From Ilumatobacter sp. (lineage in GTDB: Bacteria > Actinomycetota > Acidimicrobiia > Acidimicrobiales > Ilumatobacteraceae), in contig JAJCXU010000197.1 of the NCBI GenBank assembly GCA_029263275.1, positions 1 to 5,985 of the forward strand: DNA of 5,985 bases, written 5' to 3'. Below, one piece after another: positions 1 to 5,945 of the stretch. The translations under genes were made by a program, and so were the position numbers. Position 1 is the stretch's first letter. Every line of letters begins with the position of its first letter. A model generated the notes under the pieces. The model saw only the letters and a program-made list of their open reading frames with translations, had not been told where the DNA came from and searched no databases.

Positions 1-62
1 CGAACCAGGTCGGCCGACCACTGCTCATCGGCAGCCTCCAGAACGACCGACCGCGCGTACAT
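1..62 (-). CDS. possible N-terminus of an unidentified protein, cut by the window edge
   Basis: On the minus strand an ATG at 62-60 opens a frame that stays open to position 1, giving 20 codons that begin MYARSVVLEAADEQWSADLV. The residue mix (alternating hydrophobic and acidic, typical GC-rich third positions) looks like real coding sequence, but I do not recognise a family. The frame is also open upstream to a TGA at 137-135, with a GTG at 77-75, so the start is uncertain. I see no convincing Shine-Dalgarno before the ATG. The repeat block at 67-176 would lie in its promoter or leader. It would be transcribed in the same direction as the amidohydrolase, about 140 bp downstream of that gene's stop. 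Confidence 0.35.
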   Translation of the reverse strand, partial: MYARSVVLEAADEQWSADLV

Positions 63-66
63 CGAG

Positions 67-176
67 TTCTGTGTCACGTCATGCGGCGAATACCGCTGCT
101 TCTCGTGACACAGAGATATGCCCGGGCTTCTGTGTCACAACAAACGGCGAACAACGCGGCTTCTCGTGACAGAGAG
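67..176. repeat. two 49-bp tandem units built from nested inverted repeats
   Basis: Unit 1 spans 67-115 and unit 2 spans 128-176, a 61-bp period; by eye they match at 41 of 49 positions. Each unit starts with TTCTGTGTCAC and ends with GTGACACAGAG (GTGACAGAGAG in unit 2, one substitution), so each is bounded by an inverted repeat. In unit 1 the arms pair perfectly over 11 bp (68-78 with 104-114). Its 25-nt interior holds a second small stem, GCGG (83-86) with CCGC (93-96). Both interiors share CGGCGAA and GCTTCTC. The block lies between the amidohydrolase stop and the possible gene start at 62. It could be a tandem operator or two copies of a dispersed palindromic element; no further copy occurs in this window. 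Confidence 0.75.
105..138. repeat. perfect 10-bp inverted repeat around a CCCGGG-centred palindrome
   Basis: GTGACACAGA at 105-114 is the exact reverse complement of TCTGTGTCAC at 129-138. The 14-nt loop contains the palindrome GCCCGGGC (120-127). This stem uses the right arm of repeat unit 1 and the left arm of unit 2, so it competes with the within-unit stem (68-78 with 104-114). There is no T-run after it on either strand, so a classical intrinsic terminator for the amidohydrolase is unlikely. A protein-binding site or a structured repeat junction fits better. Confidence 0.6.
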
Positions 177-202
177 CGGCCGATGCCCCGAACGGACCGG
201 TG

Positions 203-1582
203 TCAGCCGAGGTTGGCGTCGCGGACGAGGCGGTCGTGGCGTTCCTTGGCAGCGTCGACGAGTGTGGAACGGTCGATCATCGTCGGCTCGCCGTGCTCGA
301 CGACGATGCGGCCGGACGACACGACGTGTTGCACGCAACGTCCGTCGCTCGCCCACACCAGTTGCAGCACCGGGTCGGGTGAGCGCGGCACCCACTCTGG
401 GCCGGTGGTGTCGACGAGGACGATGTCGGCGCGCTTGCCGATCTCGAGTGAACCGATCTCGTCGCTCATGCCCAGTGCTTCGGCGGCGCCGAGTGTGGCG
501 TGGTGGAGCGCGGCGTGCGCACCGAACACCGTGGGGTCGGCCGTCATGTCCTTGGCCAGTCCGGCGGTCAGTGCGGCAACACCGAGGATGTCGATCGCAT
601 CACCGGCGTTCTCCGCGTCGCAACCGAGCGCGACGCGCCCGCCACGCCCGATGAACTCGATGTGGCGCCCGGCGCGCGAGACACCTTGTCCGAGGCGGAG
701 GTACGCCCAGGGGCAGTAGGCGATTGCCGTGTCGGTGGCGAGCAGCCGATCGAGTTCGGCGTCGTCGAGGTGAACACCGTGGCCGAGCAGCACGTGGGGC
801 CCAAGGACGCCGAGGTCATCGAGGTGGACTGCCGGTGGCTTCCCGGTGCGTGCGAGGTAGCTGCTCGTGTCGCTGTCGGAAGGGGAGAGGTGGAACGTGA
901 TGCCCGTGTCATTTGCCCGGGCGAGGTCGCTCGCGGCGGCGACGAGTTCATCACTCATCAGGTCGTGGCCAACGAGGGTGACCCAACCGTCGACGCGCGA
1001 GTGCCCGGCGGTGAGTCGTTGGACTTCGCGTTGACGGTCGAGCACTTCATCGACGTTGTCACCAGCCCACGGCTCACCGGCGACGTCCCAGCCCCACGAC
1101 CCGAGCGTGCCACCGACTCCCACGGTGTCGAAGCCGGCAAGCACCCGATCGGGGTGCGCGACCGTTCCGGCCTCCACGGTGAAGGTGATGCCATTGCAGG
1201 CCGCCTCGATCAGCGAGAGCGTGGCGGAGAGTTCGTCGTCGTCGCCCGTGTGCGCGGCGTGCGCTGGCACGGCCCATTCGAAGATCGAGCTGCCGGGCTC
1301 GAGATCGTCGGGGATCATCGAGCGAATCAGTCGGTCGCCCGTGAGGTGCTGGTGCGCGTTGATCAGCCCGGGCAGTGCGATGTGGTCGGTGCCGCCGATC
1401 GTCCGGGCATCCGGGGACGCCGCGCGGAGCGTTTCGATCGGACCGATGTCGATGATTCGATCGCCCGCGACGGCAATCGCCGTGTCGGCCATGGGCGCAG
1501 CGCCAGCCGCCGCCTGGGTGAGCACCGTCCCCGCGAGCACGAGAAGATCGGCGGAGGGCGCACTCGTCGGTCGGTCACTCAT
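203..1582 (-). CDS. amidohydrolase-superfamily metal-dependent hydrolase (TrzN/AtzA/SsnA-like)
   Basis: A 459-residue cytoplasmic protein, full length for the cytosine-deaminase/chlorohydrolase-like group. Residues ~10-70 and ~375-430 form the split beta-sandwich domain (C-terminal GSLEIGKRADIVLVD motif) and the middle is the TIM barrel. Visible metal ligands are H77 and H79 in GLINAHQHL, H231 in TGITFHLSP, H268 in LLGHGVHL and D322 in LGCDAEN, fitting a mononuclear Zn or Fe site. Family members hydrolyse C-N or C-halogen bonds on ring substrates such as triazines, purines and pyrimidines. Two usual active-site residues differ: the glutamate of HxxE is P234, and the histidine of AHCP is Y289. 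The substrate therefore cannot be named and deamination is doubtful. The ATG at 1582 sits just after a TANNNT -10, implying a leaderless mRNA. It is divergent from the Rieske gene. Confidence 0.92.
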   Translation of the reverse strand: MSDRPTSAPSADLLVLAGTVLTQAAAGAAPMADTAIAVAGDRIIDIGPIETLRAASPDARTIGGTDHIALPGLINAHQHLTGDRLIRSMIPDDLEPGSSIFEWAVPAHAAHTGDDDELSATLSLIEAACNGITFTVEAGTVAHPDRVLAGFDTVGVGGTLGSWGWDVAGEPWAGDNVDEVLDRQREVQRLTAGHSRVDGWVTLVGHDLMSDELVAAASDLARANDTGITFHLSPSDSDTSSYLARTGKPPAVHLDDLGVLGPHVLLGHGVHLDDAELDRLLATDTAIAYCPWAYLRLGQGVSRAGRHIEFIGRGGRVALGCDAENAGDAIDILGVAALTAGLAKDMTADPTVFGAHAALHHATLGAAEALGMSDEIGSLEIGKRADIVLVDTTGPEWVPRSPDPVLQLVWASDGRCVQHVVSSGRIVVEHGEPTMIDRSTLVDAAKERHDRLVRDANLG

Positions 1583-1588
1583 GCGACT

Positions 1589-1615
1589 ATGGTAAGACCA
1601 TCAGACCAAAGACCG
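1589..1615. promoter_or_regulatory. GntR/FadR-like operator with repeated AGACC boxes over the amidohydrolase -10
   Basis: ATGGTAAGACCAT (1589-1601) is a perfect 5-bp inverted repeat around a 3-nt spacer, and its core TGGTnnnACCA fits the TnGTnnnACnA pattern known for FadR-type GntR regulators. AAGACC at 1594-1599 recurs as CAGACC (1602-1607) and AAGACC (1609-1614), 8 and 7 bp apart. On the minus strand TACCAT (1594-1589) matches the actinobacterial TANNNT -10 and predicts transcription starting at or next to the ATG at 1582. A protein bound here would block that promoter. No good -35 is visible. The regulator gene is not in the window. Confidence 0.5.
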
Positions 1616-1625
1616 ACGCATCCTC

Positions 1626-1631
1626 TACCAT
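1626..1631 (+). promoter_or_regulatory. candidate -10 hexamer for the Rieske oxygenase gene
   Basis: TACCAT fits TANNNT and is the mirror copy of the amidohydrolase -10 (ATGGTA on this strand, 1589-1594). A start near 1638 would give a leader of about 100 nt and put the -35 region (~1603-1608) among the AGACC boxes, so both divergent promoters could answer to one regulator. No recognisable -35 hexamer is present, so this is tentative. Confidence 0.25.
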
Positions 1632-1635
1632 CACG

Positions 1636-1682
1636 GCACTGATCTTCGCACCTGGACCGCCGCTTCGCGACGTGTTCAGTGC
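1636..1682 (+). repeat. 7-bp inverted repeat in the Rieske gene leader
   Basis: GCACTGA at 1636-1642 pairs with TCAGTGC at 1676-1682 around a 33-nt, GC-rich loop. Just downstream, CTCGGCGCCGAG at 1688-1699 is a perfect 12-bp palindrome. Together they make the leader between the candidate promoter and the Rieske start unusually symmetric. They could be an mRNA structure or an operator; I recognise no riboswitch family. Confidence 0.3.
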
Positions 1683-1727
1683 GGTGGCTCGGCGCCGAGA
1701 CGTTGATGCGACGGGCCACGACACGTC

Positions 1728-1731
1728 AGGA
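1728..1731 (+). promoter_or_regulatory. ribosome binding site of the Rieske oxygenase gene
   Basis: AGGA lies 8 nt before the ATG at 1740, a good Shine-Dalgarno spacing. It supports this start, which also places the usual N-terminal NYWYVVAES motif at residues 10-18 as in relatives. Confidence 0.55.
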
Positions 1732-1739
1732 CGACCGAC

Positions 1740-2717
1740 ATGCTGATCGAAAACGAAGCGCTGCGAAACTATTGGTACGTCGTTGCGGAGAGCACCGACA
1801 TCAGCGACGCGCCACTTGCGGTGCGTCTGCTCGGGGACAGCTATGTGGTCTGGCGCTCGCCCTCTGGCGATGCGGTGGCAGCGCCCGACCGGTGCCCGCA
1901 CCGCGAGATCCCGCTGAGTGAGGGCACGGTGGAAGACGGATGTCTTGTCTGCCCGTATCACGGCTGGAAGTTCGCCGATGAAGGTCGCTGCGTGGAAGTC
2001 CCCTCCTCGGGAGTCGGCCGACCGGTTCCACCGGCGGCACACCTCCCGACGGTCTCGATGCAGGAGAAGTACGGCCTGATCTGGCTGTGCCCCGGCGATC
2101 CCGTCGCCGACATCCCGCTGATGCCCGCCGAAGACGACGATGCATATCGGCGCATCAACTCCGGCGTCGACGTGTGGAACACCTCAGCGACGAGAATGAC
2201 CGACAACTTCATGGACATCTCGCACTTCCCGTATGTGCACGTTGGCACGTTTGGGATCCCGGACCTGCAGAACGTCCCGCAGATCAACTTGGAGCAGCTC
2301 GACGACGACTACTTCGGGTACGCGTACGAAGTTGAGGTCGGCAACTCCCAGGGCTCGACCGCGTCGGGGCAGGAGGGTGAGATCGTTCACCGGCGGATGT
2401 CGACAGGGTTCAACCTGCCGTTCACCGTCCGCAGCACGATCCAATACGAGACCGGGCTGGAGCATCTGATCCTGCTGTGTTCGACGCCGAGAGACGACCT
2501 CACGTCGTACTTCACGTTCGTGATCTGGCGCAATGACGACTTCTCCGTTCCCGGCGAGGAGATCATTGCGTTCGACCGGGCGATCGGTGCTGAGGACAAG
2601 GCGATGCTCGAGAAGGTGCCGGGCGTGCTTCCGCTCGATCAGAAGGCCACGGTGAGCGTGCAGTCCGACAAGCCGTCGGTCGAGTGGCGACGACGGCTCG
2701 CCGCACTGCTCGACTGA
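1740..2717 (+). CDS. Rieske non-heme iron oxygenase, alpha (catalytic) subunit
   Basis: A 325-residue cytoplasmic oxygenase, a little shorter than the ~340-350 residues usual for the vanillate demethylase (VanA)/dicamba demethylase (DdmC) type and well below the ~450 of naphthalene-dioxygenase alpha subunits. The N-terminal Rieske domain (~10-115) has C52-P-H54, 16 residues, then C71-P-Y-H74, which bind the 2Fe-2S cluster. The catalytic domain has N156-F-M-D159-I-S-H162 and H167: H162 and H167 as iron ligands, D159 as the electron-relay bridge, and D286 (AEDKAML) as likely third ligand. Members insert oxygen for hydroxylation or O/N-demethylation. The substrate cannot be read from sequence. 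No ferredoxin or reductase gene is nearby, so electrons must come from elsewhere in the genome. It is divergent from the amidohydrolase and convergent with the thiolase-like gene 18 bp away. Confidence 0.95.
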   Translation: MLIENEALRNYWYVVAESTDISDAPLAVRLLGDSYVVWRSPSGDAVAAPDRCPHREIPLSEGTVEDGCLVCPYHGWKFADEGRCVEVPSSGVGRPVPPAAHLPTVSMQEKYGLIWLCPGDPVADIPLMPAEDDDAYRRINSGVDVWNTSATRMTDNFMDISHFPYVHVGTFGIPDLQNVPQINLEQLDDDYFGYAYEVEVGNSQGSTASGQEGEIVHRRMSTGFNLPFTVRSTIQYETGLEHLILLCSTPRDDLTSYFTFVIWRNDDFSVPGEEIIAFDRAIGAEDKAMLEKVPGVLPLDQKATVSVQSDKPSVEWRRRLAALLD

Positions 2718-2727
2718 GGCCCGGAGT

Positions 2728-2747
2728 GTCGCTGCTTACGGAGCGAC
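2728..2747. terminator. possible weak bidirectional hairpin between convergent genes
   Basis: GTCGCT (2728-2733) pairs with AGCGAC (2742-2747) around an 8-nt loop that contains the TAA stop of the thiolase-like gene. The position between two converging genes suits a terminator, but the 6-bp stem is short and no T-tract follows on either strand. Confidence 0.25.
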
Positions 2748-3875
2748 GTTGCTGAAGACGACGCATCCGGAGGCACCGAACATGCCGCCGACACCAAGCG
2801 ACACCGACACCTCGGCGCCGTCGATCTGTGCGGGTGCCGTGCCGCGCATCTGACGCACACTCTCCTGCATCGCGTACATCCCGTACATGCCCGAGTGCAT
2901 GTACGACAGACCGCCGCCGTTGGTGTTCATCGGCAGCGAGCCGCCGGGCGCGGTGTTTCGCTCCCAGACGAAGTCGCCAGCCTCGCCGCGCCCACAGAAG
3001 CCGAGGTCTTCCAGCCCGTAGAGCGGGAGGTGGGCAAACGCGTCGTAGACCATCAGATGGTCGACATCGGCGTGTGTGATTTCAGCGCTGGCAAACGCAT
3101 CGGCACCGGCAATGCGGAACGCCTGCGACGAGCTGAAGTTCTTCATCTGCGACACCATTGGTGTCTCGACACTCTCGCCGTGACCGAGGACGTAGACCGG
3201 TGTGGTCGGGAAGTCCTTGGCTCGGTCAGCCGAGGTGACAATGAGCGCGCCGCCTCCGTCGGTGACGAGACAGCACTCGAGGAGGTGGAAGGGGTAGGCG
3301 ATCATCCTCGAAGACAGCACGTCCTCGACGGTGATCGGATCGCGGAACGTCGCACGCGGGTTCATGCCCGCCCACTCGCGTTGCACGACGGCGACGTTGG
3401 CCATCTGCTCGTGGGTGAGTCCGGTGTCCTGCATGTGTCGGAGCACCGGCAGGCCGAACATCGTGGGCGGGCCAGTGACGCCGAAGGGTCGTTCGAACTG
3501 TCCGGACAGTGCGCTGGTGAACGCCTGCGGTGCTTTGCCCACGCGTGACTTGCCGCTCTCGGCATGGGTGATCAAGACCGTCGTGCAGAGGCCCGCCGCG
3601 ATTGCTGCAGCGGCGTGGCGGACGTGGATCATGAACGAGCAGCCGCCGACCGAGGTGCCATCGACCCAGCGCGGTTCGAGACCCAAGTAGTGCGCAACAT
3701 CGGTGGGTCGTTCGCCCGCCGTGGCGAACCCGTCGATGTCCTTGATCGTGAGGCCGGCATCAGCCAACGCGTTGAACGCGGCGTCGGCGTGCAACTGCAG
3801 TTCGCTGGTGTCGGTGATGACGCCCATCTGCGTGGTTTCTGCAGCGCCGACGACGGCGAGTGTGGGACCGCTCAT
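2736..3875 (-). CDS. thiolase-superfamily protein of the SCP-x/Ltp type, lacking both catalytic cysteines (probable CoA-thioester aldolase)
   Basis: A 379-residue protein with a complete SCP-x-like thiolase fold, usually auto-annotated as acetyl-CoA acetyltransferase or lipid-transfer protein. Counting back from A-A-A-I92-A-A-G95, the nucleophilic cysteine position of thiolases is G78 in SVGGCSF, with C79 one residue off. The second thiolase cysteine (CxGGG) is L360 in SLGVGG. The NEAF motif is Y277-D-A-F, and GHP is replaced by SYM-H327-S-G-M-Y. The YDxF and SYxHxGMYGM features recall Ltp2, the steroid side-chain retro-aldolase that works in complex with a DUF35 domain. A DUF35 gene overlaps its start by 4 bp (ATGA), implying translational coupling. 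I infer C-C cleavage of an acyl-CoA rather than thiolysis. The specific substrate is unknown. Confidence 0.9.
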   Translation of the reverse strand: MSGPTLAVVGAAETTQMGVITDTSELQLHADAAFNALADAGLTIKDIDGFATAGERPTDVAHYLGLEPRWVDGTSVGGCSFMIHVRHAAAAIAAGLCTTVLITHAESGKSRVGKAPQAFTSALSGQFERPFGVTGPPTMFGLPVLRHMQDTGLTHEQMANVAVVQREWAGMNPRATFRDPITVEDVLSSRMIAYPFHLLECCLVTDGGGALIVTSADRAKDFPTTPVYVLGHGESVETPMVSQMKNFSSSQAFRIAGADAFASAEITHADVDHLMVYDAFAHLPLYGLEDLGFCGRGEAGDFVWERNTAPGGSLPMNTNGGGLSYMHSGMYGMYAMQESVRQMRGTAPAQIDGAEVSVSLGVGGMFGASGCVVFSNVAP

Positions 3876-4318
3876 GACTGCACCGCCGTCTCGACGTCTG
3901 CTGTGGACGGTTGGAAGAACGCAAGCGTGATCTCATCGGAGAAGGCCTCGAAGACCACCTCGACCGGCATATCGATGACCAGCGCCTCGGGGGTCTGTTC
4001 ACAGTTGACGATGTTCGACATCATCCGCACGCCGACGTCGAGTTCAACAACGGCGATCGCGTAGGGACTTGCGATTCCTGGGTGGCGGGTGTGGTTGATG
4101 AGGTAGCTGTACAGCGTCCCGCGCCCCGACACCTGCTCGACGCTGACGTCCTGACTGCTACACGCCGGGCAGAACGGCCGGGGCGGAAAGTACGCATCGC
4201 CACACGCGTCGCATCGCTGGATGAGGAGCTGACCGTTGCGCGTGCCGTCCCAGAAGTGCTGCGTCTCAGGGGTGGGTCGCGGCAAGGGCCGCTTCGTTCG
4301 ATCGACCGTCGGCGTCAT
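3872..4318 (-). CDS. DUF35 zinc-ribbon/OB-fold protein, probable partner of the thiolase-like enzyme
   Basis: A 148-residue protein, typical for single DUF35 (ChsH2-C-terminal-like) proteins. Residues ~20-35 form the N-terminal helix (ETQHFWDGTRNGQLLIQRC). A rubredoxin-like zinc ribbon follows with C36-x2-C39 and C50-x2-C53 (CDACG, CPAC). The OB-fold runs from ~60 to 135 (GRGTLYSYLINHTRHPG, ending in VVFEAF). Such proteins bind thiolase-superfamily enzymes and are thought to help place the acyl-CoA. The start is firm: an in-frame TAG at 4342-4340 lies eight codons upstream and no ATG, GTG or TTG occurs between. No clear Shine-Dalgarno is seen. It begins 49 bp after the sulfatase stop and its TGA overlaps the ATG of the thiolase-like gene. 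Confidence 0.93.
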   Translation of the reverse strand: MTPTVDRTKRPLPRPTPETQHFWDGTRNGQLLIQRCDACGDAYFPPRPFCPACSSQDVSVEQVSGRGTLYSYLINHTRHPGIASPYAIAVVELDVGVRMMSNIVNCEQTPEALVIDMPVEVVFEAFSDEITLAFFQPSTADVETAVQS

Positions 4319-4367
4319 CGTCGGAGTTTCGCATTCGGACTATCGGGGTCAGCGACTCGGACGTCGC

Positions 4368-5945
4368 TCAACCTGAGCTCAACGGTGTGCCGCGCGCGGT
4401 GTCGTCGGCGGCGATGAGCGCGTCGGCGAGAACATCGACGGCCTGCGCTTGACGGTCTCCGCCCAGGTGGTGGAGCGGCTCGACTTCGGTCGGGTCCGCG
4501 ACGAGATCGAAGAGCTGCTCCTCCCCATTGCTGTGCCGCGTGTACTTGATGCCGGTCTCGTCGATGACCGTTCGCGTCTTGCCCGGAAGCGGTGCGAACG
4601 CCGCAATCGCCTCGGGAAGATCGTCCTCGATCAACACGTGAGAACGGACGGCCACGGCGGGGTCATCGAGCGATGGCACGAGTGAGTGGCCCTGGATGCC
4701 GTCGTAGTGCGGGAGCCCGGCGAGGTCGAGCAGTGTCGGTGCCAGGTCGATCGACCCTGCCAACGAGGTGGTGCGTCCGCCGGCCCGGGTCGGATCCGCG
4801 ATGACCAGCGGCGGTTGCAGCGTGCCGCGGTAGTGCATGAAGCCCTTGGTCATGAGGCCGTGGTCGCCCATCATGTCGCCGTGGTCTGAGGTGAAGACGA
4901 TGATGGTGTTGTCCGTCTGCCCGAGCGCGTCGAGCTTGCGGATGATCTGACCGACGCCATCGTCGATCATCTCGATCATGCCGTAGGTGGCAGCGATGGC
5001 TTCGCGCAGCATGTCGTGGTCGCTCGCTCCGAACATTCCGACCCAACCGCGCTGTTTCGCTGCCGGGGTGCCTTGGATGTGGCGCAAGTAGGCAGGTGCA
5101 TGCTCAAGCGGGTCGCCGATGGTGCTCGGCAGCTCCATGTCGGCCGGGTCGTGGCGGTCGAACCAATCTCCGGGTGGGCACATCGGGTGATGCGGATCGG
5201 GGAACGATGCCCACGCCAGCCACGGCTTCGATTCCGCTGCGGCGTCATCGATGAACGCCATCGTGCGATCGGTGACGAACGAAGTCGAGTGGAGCTCGGG
5301 GCCGTAGGGAGGCTGGTAGATCTGCCACCAACGATCCGACCGTCGGGCGGCTGGCGACTCGTCGGTCAACGGGACGACGAGGTCCTCGTACCGGCCGCCT
5401 CGCTCCAACGCCCAATGCAGGTGATGCCCGGTGATGCGTGCGCCGTGGTCGATCGACAGTTCGACGTGATCGAACCCGTAGAAGTCGTCCGGCCAGTCCG
5501 GGATTCCATCGTCGTAGAGCTCGGCGTGTTCGAGCTCGTTCCAGCCCGCCGGCCACGGATCCGTCGAGACCGGCTGGCGGTCGACGGGAACGACCGAGTT
5601 GCGACTGAGACCGTGTTGGAGATGTGACTTTCCGATCAGCGCGGTGCGGTATCCCGACGCGCGAAACGAGCGGACGTGTGTGTTGGCACCCCAGTCGAGC
5701 GAACGGTCGTTGAACACCACGCCGTGGGCGGTGGGCATGCGCCCGGTCATGATCGTCGACCGGTTCGGCATGCAGACCGGATTGGCGACCCAGGCGTTGT
5801 CGAACACCATGCCGCGCGCCGCGATCGAGTCGATGTTCGGCGTGCGGACGACCTGGTTACCGGCGAAGCCGAGATGATCGGCACGCAGTTGGTCGCAGAT
5901 GATGAACAGAACGTTTGGAGTTCGTGCGCTGGTGGTCTCGGCCAT
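4368..5945 (-). CDS. type I (formylglycine-dependent) sulfatase, arylsulfatase/choline-sulfatase-like
   Basis: A 525-residue alkaline-phosphatase-superfamily hydrolase that removes sulfate from an ester. The signature C58-M-P-N-R62 (PVCMPNRSTIMTGR) is the C-type motif whose cysteine is oxidised to formylglycine. The second signature is GYRTALIGK106-SH108. Ca-site residues include D18 (CDQL; the first Asp of the usual DD is C17) and D354-H355 in TSDHGDMMGDHG. H252 and H253 (PDPHHP) and K367 complete the sulfate pocket. The usual arginine of the 'RVPL' motif is Q377 (LQPPL). There is no signal peptide, so it is probably cytoplasmic and acts on imported substrate. A formylglycine-generating enzyme is required but not in the window. 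The ATG at 5945 gives the usual spacing to PNVLFI, but the frame is open to the window edge and the Shine-Dalgarno is weak, so an upstream start is possible. Confidence 0.95.
   Translation of the reverse strand: MAETTSARTPNVLFIICDQLRADHLGFAGNQVVRTPNIDSIAARGMVFDNAWVANPVCMPNRSTIMTGRMPTAHGVVFNDRSLDWGANTHVRSFRASGYRTALIGKSHLQHGLSRNSVVPVDRQPVSTDPWPAGWNELEHAELYDDGIPDWPDDFYGFDHVELSIDHGARITGHHLHWALERGGRYEDLVVPLTDESPAARRSDRWWQIYQPPYGPELHSTSFVTDRTMAFIDDAAAESKPWLAWASFPDPHHPMCPPGDWFDRHDPADMELPSTIGDPLEHAPAYLRHIQGTPAAKQRGWVGMFGASDHDMLREAIAATYGMIEMIDDGVGQIIRKLDALGQTDNTIIVFTSDHGDMMGDHGLMTKGFMHYRGTLQPPLVIADPTRAGGRTTSLAGSIDLAPTLLDLAGLPHYDGIQGHSLVPSLDDPAVAVRSHVLIEDDLPEAIAAFAPLPGKTRTVIDETGIKYTRHSNGEEQLFDLVADPTEVEPLHHLGGDRQAQAVDVLADALIAADDTARGTPLSSG

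Noticed and set aside
105..138. Intrinsic terminator for the amidohydrolase gene
   Set aside because: The stem is strong, but no T-run follows on the minus strand and its arms are part of the larger repeat.
67..176. CRISPR-like array
   Set aside because: There are only two units, the interiors are similar to each other rather than unique, and no cas genes are present.
81..719. 212-codon plus-strand frame starting inside the repeat block
   Set aside because: It is Arg/Ser/Pro-rich low-complexity sequence, mostly antisense to the amidohydrolase, and its start falls within the palindromic repeats.
500..1642. 380-codon open frame on the plus strand
   Set aside because: It lies antisense to the amidohydrolase, whose metal-binding motifs are intact. 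Its composition is Arg/Val/Gly/Asp-rich without any recognisable domain, as expected for the complement of GC-biased codons.
1587..2042. 151-codon minus-strand frame across the Rieske gene start and the divergent promoter
   Set aside because: It overlaps the clear Rieske domain coding and the control region, and shows no known motif.
2895..3548. 217-codon plus-strand frame opposite the thiolase-like gene
   Set aside because: Antisense shadow with no domain; the minus-strand product is unmistakable.
4319..4367. Separate promoter for the DUF35 gene (GATAGT near 4344-4339 on the minus strand)
   Set aside because: Only four of six bases match a -10 and no -35 is visible; the 49-bp gap is compatible with a single operon from the sulfatase.
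5016..5627. 203-codon plus-strand frame opposite the sulfatase
   Set aside because: Antisense shadow of a gene with complete catalytic motifs; composition rich in Arg and Val.
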